DNA of 64,000 bases, taken from NCBI GenBank assembly GCA_015680685.1, contig MNCI01034636.1, positions 1,524,748 to 1,588,747 of the forward strand, given 5' to 3'. The position numbers were made by a program, and so were the translations under genes. The DNA is from Gnetum montanum. Lineage: Eukaryota; Streptophyta; Gnetopsida; Gnetales; Gnetaceae. The notes beneath the pieces are model-generated. The model searched no databases and had not been told where the DNA came from. It saw only the letters and a program-made list of their open reading frames with translations. Shown here piece after piece: positions 55,713-64,000 of this stretch (the stretch's first letter is position 1; each line of letters starts with the position of its first letter).

Positions 55713-57677
55713 GCATCATTCCCCTAAAAATGACTCTTGATTTCTAGACAAGAGATCTTTACACTTGGCATAGCTATTACCCTTTCACATATTCCATAAT
55801 TCATACACAAACTAAATCACAACACACATGGAATGGTTAGAGCTCATAACAATTTATCTCTACCATTCAAAACTTATTTCACAGTTTACATAACAATACT
55901 ACACAATGTATGTATGAAACACATACATATATTAGCATAATTTTATGCTTACATCAAAATGAAGAATTACTTGAAAGAACAGTGGATTTGATCTTTATCC
56001 TCAAAGGCTTTACCCTACGTCCATCTTGAAAGCATCAAATCCCATGTATTTCTTCCATGATCTACAACAAAAGAAGAGTAAGAAATTTCAAAAGGAGTAG
56101 GTTTCATCAAATTAAATTCCCTTCTTCCATTATTTTTCCTCTTCTTCACCTTCTTCTTCTTGGTGTTTGGAAGACTACCATTCAGCTTCCTTTCACCATT
56201 AACACCATAAAAAATTGGATTATCTTCATGCTGCTCATTTATTTAATTGACAAGAAAATCATGTTCTTAAACACATTTGACACATTCATAATTTCTATAA
56301 ACCATAGAAAATATCTTCTATTTTTTTTTTGAAAATCATATCTTTATTAATGTCTTCATTAGCATCAATAATGACCTTCTCACAATGACTATCATAATAG
56401 TCATGATCATAAAAAAATTATCATTATTAGTCTTCCTCTTACTAACAATGGTGTTAAAAGTCACAAAATGACTCTTATTCTTAATAAAATCATGAAAATA
56501 ATCATGATGCTCATCATCACAATTGAACAAACCACTACCAAGATAAATTGAAAAACTAGCATCCATCACACTAGCTTCAACATAAGAGACATTACTATCA
56601 TTTTTAAGGTAAAGCTTAGAATCACTTACCTATTCGTGACTTCTCCCATCTAACCTTAAATCAACTTGATCTTCAACATGTGGCTATCTAATATCATCAA
56701 AGATTTAAGGTTCAAGAATCCAAATATAAGTTTCCAATTATAATGGTTTCTCCTCTTCAAAGGAATCATCAGAAATCTTTTCATTTTATTTTTAAGGTAC
56801 CAACATAAAAGGTGAAACTCTCCTCCATGGCTTTAACACTAGATTCATTAAAGAAATCCTCAAAGAAATTATCATTCCACATACCTTAGCTAGAAGACTC
56901 ACCTCTCTCCCATGAGATAGCCTAAACTTGGCCTAGAATCTCCTTTCCTTTCCACAATGTATAGAATAATTGCAAAAAGAATGACTAAAATATATTTTAG
57001 TGCTATCTTTGATCCTCCTTAAAAATGTCCCTTGATCTTTTCCACTCCTTTGTCTTTGATCTTTCATCTCCATTGACTTATAAGGTACGAACTCTTCTTG
57101 ATTAGTTGCATACACCATCTTGGATTTTGAAGATCTCTTGGTCTCTTTGATGAAGCTCTTAATTTTCTCTTTTGAAACCTGTAATTATTTAGCATAACTT
57201 TTCTCAATAATAGATACTTGAAAAATCCATTTTTCATTGATCTCTACATCACTAGATCTTTCATCTTCCTTCTTGCCTTGATGACCGCAAGATATCTATT
57301 GATTCTTCTTAAAATATTTAACACATTAGCCTTCATTTCCTTCATATCCTTTCTAAGCTTCTTTAAACTAAGAGACCCATATGACATGTAATTATAACAT
57401 ATTTTTAACCAAAAAATAATTATAATATCCATAATAATGTTCCTTTGATTCAAAATAAAAATACATAACTTTAACACAAAAGCATAAATTTGAAACATTT
57501 CACTTCAAATACTAGTCTTTCAAACAAATTGGTGTTCAGTTATTAAAAAGAAACTTGATCTTACAAGTTTTGTGATCTTTACCAGTCTTATATTTTCCAA
57601 AACCTAAAGGTTGTAAAGCTTCAAAATTATTCAAAAGCTTGATGAAGATCTATAATTCATGTGTGGAAACCTCCAAA
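55713..57677 (-). pseudogene. Internal coding-like region of element A, unknown protein
   Basis: Minus-strand pieces at 57,244-57,498 (LRKDMKEMKANVLNILRRIN), 56,933-57,118 (MVYATNQEEFVPYKSMEM, QGTFLRRIKDSTKIYF) and 56,336-56,569 follow each other in the same order as in element B. The shared features are an E-x-KAN-x-L-x-IL-x-R helix, a V-x-NQ-x-x-F-x-PY block and an Asp/Glu/Asn-rich part. Conservation between two diverged copies suggests a real former protein, possibly gag-like. I do not recognise it. Confidence 0.45.
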
Positions 57678-57695
57678 CCAAGTGCTTTGATACCA
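57678..57695 (-). other. Primer binding site, initiator-Met tRNA type
   Basis: TGGTATCAAAGCACTTGG on the minus strand matches TGGTATCAGAGC at 11 of 12 bases, the classic initiator-Met primer site. It lies eight bases from the LTR edge. Confidence 0.7.
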
Positions 57696-57703
57696 ATCCA
57701 ATA

Positions 57704-58650
57704 TGAAGCCTATCTCAATAGACCCTCAATGAACCCATTTCATAAGCTTTCTAAAAACGTTTAGCTTAGAAAGTAAGAACAACATAATAAAATAGAGAAA
57801 ATATATCTTTTATTAAGAAAAATTTTAAAATGTAAAGAAATAAATCAAATATGAGAAGCCATGATTAAGTCATTATTCTTCAGAGAATATTAGACGTCAC
57901 ACATGTCTCCTCTCTATTCTTAGTTACTCACAATGAAGCAAAAACTCAAGACAAGATACTTAGAATAAATTCTCTAAACCTTTCTCAAGTTCTCTTCCTT
58001 GCCTCTCCTCCAATTATCTTCCATAAGATTTTAAAAAACCCAACCTTCTCTCTTAGGGCTAGCCTTCTTCCTTAAGATTAGCATTCTCTTTTTTATTGGT
58101 CTTCTTCCTTGAGACTAACCTCTTCACTTTTGAATAGCTTTCTTAAACTTAGGCTTTTGATGCCTTTTTATAGCTTTTTAAGTTGGTCTTCCTTCAAAAT
58201 TACAATTAAATTTAAAATCCATTAGAACCCATATGAGACATCTTAGAGAACTAGGAGATGTCTTGTCTAAGTATAAAGATGTTAGAGAAGATCTCTAGGA
58301 TCAAGCTAAGACGTCATGAATTAGGCTAAGACATATTGGACTTGTTGGAGATGTTTTAACAATCTAGGATGTATAGAATTAGGTTGAGATATCTTGAAAA
58401 TGCATTTGATATCTTGGGTCTAGCTAAGACATCTTCGATGAGACTGAGATATCTCACCTACTAGGACCAAAAACATATATGCTTAGTTTGAAGTCTATAA
58501 CCTCTAAACACCTTTAAAAAGTCTCCATTGATATTGGAACCTCCTAAACTCATCAAAATAGGCCTCAAACACTCCCAACCATGCCAAAACTCTAGGGAAA
58601 GATCCCATCATTGGAAAGATGGTACATTGGCCTTTTTTATGTCCACATTA
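57704..58650 (-). repeat. 5' LTR of element A
   Basis: On the plus strand it runs from TGAAGCCTATCTC to GTCCACATTA (ancestral CA changed to TA), 947 bases. A minus-strand TATA box is at 58,161-58,172. U3 (58,230-58,470) contains about eight AGATGTCT or AGACATCT-like words in both orientations. Confidence 0.65.
58161..58172 (-). promoter_or_regulatory. TATA box of element A LTR
   Basis: TATAAAAAGGCA on the minus strand, with the motif array upstream of it in the transcription direction. Confidence 0.5.
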
Positions 58651-59132
58651 CTTTTCCATGTATGTTAATAAATTAGCAAAATAAGCATGATCAATTTTAA
58701 ACATAGACATATATTCACTCGGTAATCCTAGTAGTGCTATTGCTTGGTTTACGCTGTGACATAATCCTTGGTAGTCCTAGAACTAGGTATATGAGTTTAG
58801 GACATGTATATCAAGCTAGGAATAGACACTCAATAGCTAGGCTAGTTTAGAATTTACTTTACCATATATTACATTAGTTAGAATAATATTCTATATATTA
58901 ATATTTTAATAATATTTTAGTATGTTTATGATAACATCAACATAATATACCTTAGTCAAAATTAATGAAATGTATTATTCCATATAACAATGATTAAAAA
59001 GATAGTAATCAACAATCAATAACCTAGCTATCTTGATACCCATACTATTCTAGTCAACAAAATTTGACTAAGTTATGCATGAATAATTACAAACTATATG
59101 ATTAGATGTACAACCTACTCTATCACTCATCA
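58651..59132 (+). repeat. Right-hand part of a third Athila-type LTR
   Basis: From about 58,700 it aligns loosely with 13,580-13,958 (CGGTAATCCTAGTAG, AAGCTAGGAATAGA, then CACTCATCA at the end). It overlaps in content with the copy ending at 55,640, so it is a separate LTR rather than the missing end of that copy. Its left part is lost at element A. Confidence 0.45.
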
Positions 59133-59155
59133 TAGTTATTCTTGCTAGGGATTGA
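59133..59155 (+). other. Primer binding site, tRNA-Asp type, degenerate
   Basis: TAGTTATTCTTGCTAGGGAT directly follows the CACTCATCA LTR end and keeps TTGC and GGGAT of the tRNA-Asp complement. It matches the site at 53,513 better than chance would suggest. Confidence 0.45.
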
Positions 59156-59933
59156 TGCAAGAAATTTAGATAATTAGAATCATATAAGATCATTGTTAGA
59201 GCTTAAAATATTTATATTCTAGCATATTTAGAAATTGAAAAGATGTCTTCTTCTTCTAGGATTGTTTTACCATCTACTAATGAATTTACAAGAGAATGTG
59301 ACATAACAATTAAGAATAGGAATAATGCGCCCAGAAAATTAAATTCATCTACCAACATTTGGATCCTTACCATAAAAATTTTATTTTCATTCTTCACTAG
59401 AATGGTCATTTGTAGTGGAGGAAGTTGGAAGGTAACATTGTGTTGCCACATGATCACTTTGTTTCATTAATACTCCTTATGACATTGATGAAAGTGGGCT
59501 TCAAATAACCATTGGTGATTACAAGATGATTGATGAGACGGCCAAGTCTTATTAGCCCATAGAATCCTAATTGTGAAAGGAAAATTTTATGTAGATATGG
59601 CATAAAACAATCAAGGGAAATAGAATCACTATTCCATTAACATCACAATCTAAAAATAATAATATTGATTATGAATTTAGTGGATTGCATCATTTAAATC
59701 CTCCAATCCCTACTACAAATGACACGAGAAATCCATGATTACATTTAGTCTTAGCTAATAACCAGGGAAAATAAAGAGTAGGACTCCATACTAGAAGGAT
59801 CTCCAGGCCTAGGTCCTCTACTAGGTCAATCATAGATGATGAAAGGGATCATGGAAGGAGAGTAAGCTAATATAACTCATAGTTTTTTCTCATTCTCATT
59901 CTCATCATCATCAAGCTTTAACGAGGATGAGCT
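59156..59933 (+). other. Leader or gag start of a third Athila-type copy
   Basis: The region follows the LTR end and primer site. A 75-codon plus frame at 59,243-59,470 begins MSSSSRIVLPSTNEF but matches no domain I know. Element B interrupts at 59,934. Confidence 0.3.
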
Positions 59934-60837
59934 TGGAAAGGATTTAACCTCATCAATCTTAATTGATGTTTAAATTATCAAGGTATAAACATTAATTAAA
60001 ATAAGAAATGAAAATACATATTTATTCTTACTTGTAGAAATTAAATGGAGTACAAACAATAATGTAAGCAATGTCCCAAGGATAGAAAATAATCAAGATT
60101 CTCACATCACTAATTCTCACACAAGGCTTAAAGCCATAAAATAATAACTTCATTTCACTCCCTCATATTAATTTTCCAATATGGTTCACAACAAAACTTC
60201 TCAAAAAGAGCTCAATGTTCCTCTCTCAAGCCATACTCATACACTATATCTTTTCTAAAAGCTTCAAAACTTTCATTTGCAAATCTCCTCATAAGAGTTC
60301 TCTTTTATTATTTCTCTCTTATAACTCTTATTATTAACTAAGGCCTCTAATGTCTATTTATACTTTTTGAGTGAAATTTCATCTTCCTTGGTGCTTTAAA
60401 ATACAAATTTATATTTGTTAGCTGCTACCAATAAAAATATCTTACTTTTAGATTACATATCTTTGAATAGAAGAAGATATTTTCTCTAAGCTGAAATGGT
60501 TGCAGAGTGAACATTTTTTTATAGAGAGTAAAGATCTTATTTTAGCTAAAATTTGACACAAAAGACATATTAATACCATAGTAAAAATTTTTTTTGGAAA
60601 GAATATGTCTTTTCTAGAAGTAGATATCTTTTCTACTTGACTGCTAAGAACAAGATGTTAGTGCTAAAGCTCAAAACCTTCAAATACTTTTCAAACAAGC
60701 TCTCCTTGTTCCTGAAAAACTTTGGACACATCATGAACATGCCAAAAGACATTCAAAATCATGAGAACATGTCAATCTAAAGAAAAAGATACAATCACTT
60801 GAGGGATGAAACATTGGTCTAGGTGATGTCCTCATCA
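59934..60837 (-). repeat. 3' LTR of element B
   Basis: It starts TGGAAAGGATTTAACC and ends TCCTCATCA on the plus strand, 904 bases. The left third aligns with 63,629-64,000. A minus-strand TATA box (TATAAATAGAC) lies at 60,352-60,362. Words like AGATATCTT and AGACATATT recur in U3. Confidence 0.7.
60352..60362 (-). promoter_or_regulatory. TATA box of element B LTR
   Basis: TATAAATAGAC on the minus strand at the position equivalent to the element A TATA box. Confidence 0.5.
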
Positions 60838-61740
60838 ACATCCTTATTATTTCATCCCATTTCCAAATGGTGCCACTACATAATAAGGATGGTATCTATT
60901 CATAACAAGTATTGTAATTATTATAATAAGACCTAAAATTATGTATTGTAATAATGAGCATGTCTCTCAAGTTTTCCTTTGGGAATCTAACATAAGATAT
61001 TTATACCTAAGCATTACAGGTCATATCAGCATGGAGTTGTTGAGTTGGTAAAGATGAGTAACAAATGCTAGGTGAAGTGGAACAAAATGATGACTATCCA
61101 TCTCCTTTTGGCCAATTACATTCCTAATCATGATGGAAATTCTATATTACCTCTAAAGGATAGATGCCAAAGAAAGATAAATTTAAGAAACTCAAGAGCA
61201 TGACCCATATACACTAAGCCACATTAATAACACATTTGTTCATTTTAGTTCTATAGTTTCCTTGTTATTTTATTTATGCATAATGATTAATGTTACAAAT
61301 AGTTTACATTTTCCATGATATTTGGAAATGAGATATCACATTGTACCTTAGAAAGATTCTTGATTTTGATATAAGAGGTCCTTGCACTTGGGATAACCAA
61401 TGCACCTCACATAGATCATAATATACAAACACAAAAAGAAAATATTAATAGAATGCTTAAAGCTTACAACATTAATACTACAACATTATCCAACAGAAAT
61501 ATAGACTCATACTACAACGTTAATAGAATCCTTGAATCTCACAACATTTATTCCGATCATCCAATACATATCACAATACACAAACACATATTTTACAATG
61601 TATGTATGACATAGATACACATAAACACATTCATACAATTTTATGCTTACATCACAATTGAGAAGTTACAATAGAGAATAATGGACTTGATATTTTCTCT
61701 TAAAGACTTCACCATGATTTCATCTTTAGAGCATTAAATT
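60838..61740 (-). other. 3' internal region of element B, no gene
   Basis: The part from about 61,340 aligns with 55,730-56,050 of element A (ACAATGTATGTATGA, then TTTTATGCTTACATCA). No reading frame is supported. Confidence 0.45.
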
Positions 61741-63112
61741 TCACATGTTTCTTCCATGACTTGTAACAATTGAAGAATTAGAATATTCAATAGTGTTAGT
61801 TCTTCTCAACAAATATTCCCTTGTTCTATTCATTTTCTTGTTATTCACCTTATTCTTGGCATTTGGAATTTTATAACTTAGCTTTCTTCTACCATCAACA
61901 TCACAACTACTTGAATTTCCTTCATGCTTCTCATCCATACCACAACCAAGATAATCAAGTTCATTAATGCCCTTTACAAATTCTTAACTACTTTAATAAA
62001 TAGTAAACATTTTAAAATTTTGGAGAATCATATTACTATCAATGTGTTCACAAATAGTAATAATAATATTCCCATGATGAATATTCTAATAGGCATCATT
62101 ATCATATTCAAAATCAAAAAAATTACCTTTACTAGAGTTTGTCTCACTAACAATGGCATCAAAATTTGCATTTCTTTCATCATATACTACATGACCCTTA
62201 TTTTCCTCACAATCATCACTAGGATCATGAATTATAAAATCAAAATTGAACAAATCACTTTGAATTTGAAGTAAAAGACTAATATCCCTCATACTAGCTT
62301 TATAAAAAGAGACATTACTACCATCCATAAGGCAAAGCTTAAATTTACACTTTCATAAATTATCTTATCCATCTTTGATTTAACTTAATCTTCAAAATGT
62401 GGATATCCAACATTAATAAAACTTAAAGATTCAAGATTTCAAATAGAAGTTCCCAAATCCAATGATCCTCCTCTTTAAAGCAATCATCATTAGGCTCTTC
62501 ATCTCATTTTGGATGTACCAACTGAAAAGCTAAACTCTCTTCCATGGCTTTAACAATAGATTCATAAAAAATAATATCATAGAAATATTCTTGCACATAC
62601 CTTGGCTAGAATACTTACCTATATCTCATGAGATAATCTTAATTTGGCTTAGATTCTCCTTTGCCTTACCACAAGGTATAGAGAAATTGTAAAAATAATG
62701 AGTCTCATACCTTCTAGTTCTACTAATTTTCTTGATCCTCCCTGAAGATGTCACTAGATGTTTGTCTCTTCTTGAGATTTGATATTTTTACACTCCATAA
62801 CTCATAAGGTAGAAACCTTCCTTGATTTGAAACATATATCATCTTGGATTTTGAAGATCTTTATGTCTTTTAGATGAAGCTTTTGCTTCCCTCCCTTAAA
62901 ATCCTTAAGTGTTGAGCAATTTCTTGCCTAATAAGAGATGATTGAGAACTCCTCTTTTCATTGATCTCTACTTCATTATATTCTTCATCTTTCTCCCTCC
63001 CTTGATGCCTAAAATATATCCTCTCGGTTCTCTTCAAAATACCTAATAAATTAGCCTTTAATTCCTCCATATATCTTTTAAGCTCTTTTATACCAAGAGA
63101 CCTAGGTACCAT
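61741..63112 (-). pseudogene. Internal coding-like region of element B, unknown protein
   Basis: Minus-strand pieces at 62,870-63,112 (LKRYMEELKANLLGILKRTE, then EVEINEKRSSQSSLIRQ), 62,650-62,860 (MIYVSNQGRFLPYELW) and 62,086-62,328 (FDFIIHDPSDDCEEN) follow the order of element A. Fewer stops are present than in A. The N-terminal helix is Lys/Glu-rich and the C-terminal part is acidic. A structural, gag-like role is a guess from the position next to the primer site. Confidence 0.45.
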
Positions 63113-63607
63113 ACCTAGAATTACTACAAAATCCTAGGTAGTACAAAAATTATAAAACCCACTATTATTATTTATGCTATAAGCACCAAACACACGTACC
63201 CACAACCCATTTACTAGTTATGAGTACTAAACACAAACACTCATAAATAATTTTACAAAGCTAGACACAATTTCCAAACCCTTAATAAAATTAAAATGGA
63301 TTAAGAGTATCCACAAATAAATTTCGAGTAACTAAATAGGTTCAACAAAAAGTATGAAAAGCCAAAATATGATTCTCATAATTCTTACAAATCCTAGCTA
63401 TTCAAAGCTAATGGGCATCTCAAATAATAATAATTTCCAATATCTAATATAATTGATCATTTAAAAGAACTAAAAGGAGTTTTATCAAATGCTTATTAAG
63501 TATCAAAAATACATTAATTATAATTGTAGATTGAAGTAGCATTGTAGATGAATGAATCCTTATATTATGATGCAAAGAATTCTTCACTTGAGTAAATTTT
63601 CTTTAAA
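63113..63607 (-). other. Leader of element B
   Basis: AT-rich sequence between the primer site and the first coding-like piece. No feature is seen. Confidence 0.4.
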
Positions 63608-63625
63608 CCAATTTCTTTGATATTA
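63608..63625 (-). other. Primer binding site of element B, degenerate
   Basis: TAATATCAAAGAAATTGG on the minus strand corresponds position by position to TGGTATCAAAGCACTTGG of element A, three bases from the LTR edge. Confidence 0.5.
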
Positions 63626-63628
63626 TTT

Positions 63629-64000
63629 TGGTAAGAATTTAGCCTCATCAACCTTAATTAATTTTCAAATCCTCAAGATTAAAACCCTAATGATAAAATA
63701 AAAGAAGGCACATCTCTATTCTTACCTACAAAAATTAAATGGAGTACAAAAGATAATGGAAGAAATGTTCTAAGGATAGATAATACCCAAGATTCTCACA
63801 TTACTCCCTCTCACACAAGTCTCAAATCAATACAATAATTACTCCATTTCACACTAATTTCCTAATATGAATCGTAACAAGAGTGCTTAACAAGAGTTTA
63901 ACTCTCCTCTCTCAATTCACTCTCTACCTCTCTCTTTAGATGCCTTAAAATGCTTACTTGAGACTCTTCTCATAAGAGTTTTCTTTTACTCTTTCTCTCT
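63629..64000 (-). repeat. 5' LTR of element B, partial
   Basis: It starts TGGTAAGAATTTAGCC and follows 59,934-60,305 to the end of the window. Confidence 0.7.

Larger units (their letters stand above)
55642..58650 (-). mobile_element. Short LTR retroelement A without polymerase genes
   Basis: On the minus strand it has a 5' LTR at 57,704-58,650, an initiator-Met-type primer site, about 2 kb of internal sequence and a 3' LTR remnant at 55,642-55,712. The remnant shares ATGCCAAAACTCTAG, then CCCAT, then ACATTG and TCCACAT with the right end of the 5' LTR. No RT, RNase H or integrase is present. Its internal region matches element B. It is best read as a non-autonomous family. Confidence 0.6.
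59934..64000 (-). mobile_element. Short LTR retroelement B without polymerase genes, cut by window edge
   Basis: Direct LTRs at 59,934-60,837 and from 63,629 flank 2.8 kb of internal sequence with a degenerate initiator-Met-type primer site. The internal region matches element A in order and content but contains no RT, RNase H or integrase. The right LTR runs out of the window. Confidence 0.65.

Noticed and set aside
56057-56332. 91-codon plus frame in element A
   Set aside because: It overlaps the coding-like minus strand and has no counterpart in element B.
61924-62274. 116-codon plus frame in element B
   Set aside because: Ile/Asn/Thr-rich antisense of the acidic minus-strand frame, which is the one conserved between A and B.

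Overview
The window looks like intergenic DNA from a plant with a large, repeat-rich nuclear genome. A conifer-like or other giant genome would fit, but the species cannot be read from the sequence. I found no intact host gene, rRNA, tRNA or CRISPR array. Almost everything recognisable is LTR retrotransposon, mostly old Ty3/gypsy elements of three kinds: Tat-like (two RNase H domains), Athila-like (tRNA-Asp-type primer site, long 3' region after integrase) and a chromovirus-like element. Most reading frames carry stops, and many stops sit where Gln, Arg or Trp is expected. That is the footprint of C-to-T change in methylated DNA.

Layout. 1-7,500 (minus): an old Tat-type copy with LTR, tRNA-Asn-type primer site, gag and protease but no RT or integrase. 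8,395-13,100 (plus): a chromovirus-like element (gag, protease, RT, RNase H, integrase), split between RNase H and integrase by about 1.3 kb of LTR-like DNA. 13,101-20,079 (plus): an Athila-like element (LTR, primer site, gag, protease, RT, integrase). It appears to resume at 36,487-41,790 and perhaps 54,408-55,640, interrupted twice by younger insertions. 20,080-36,481 (minus): the best preserved element, a Tat-type retrotransposon with two 1.56 kb LTRs, a near-perfect 5-bp target duplication, primer site, polypurine tract, gag, protease, RT, RNase H, archaeal-type second RNase H, integrase and a minisatellite. 41,790-54,407 (minus): a second Athila-like element with env-region-like 3' sequence. 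55,642-58,650 and 59,934-64,000 (minus): two related LTR elements with short internal regions and no polymerase.

The most unusual object is at about 27,360-31,513 on the plus strand. It is a multi-exon pseudogene in antisense orientation inside the Tat element, between protease and RT. Three introns close in frame at GT-AG sites, and the coding frame runs for more than 1 kb through substitution-type stops. It has a TATA-like box and an acidic C-terminal tail, and it breaks the protease at a definable point. Its protein is not confidently identified.

Inferred order of events: the chromovirus-like element was entered by the plus-strand Athila-like element. That element was entered by the Tat element (into the integrase C-terminus) and by the minus-strand Athila-like element (into the 3' region). 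The Tat element itself carries the antisense gene.
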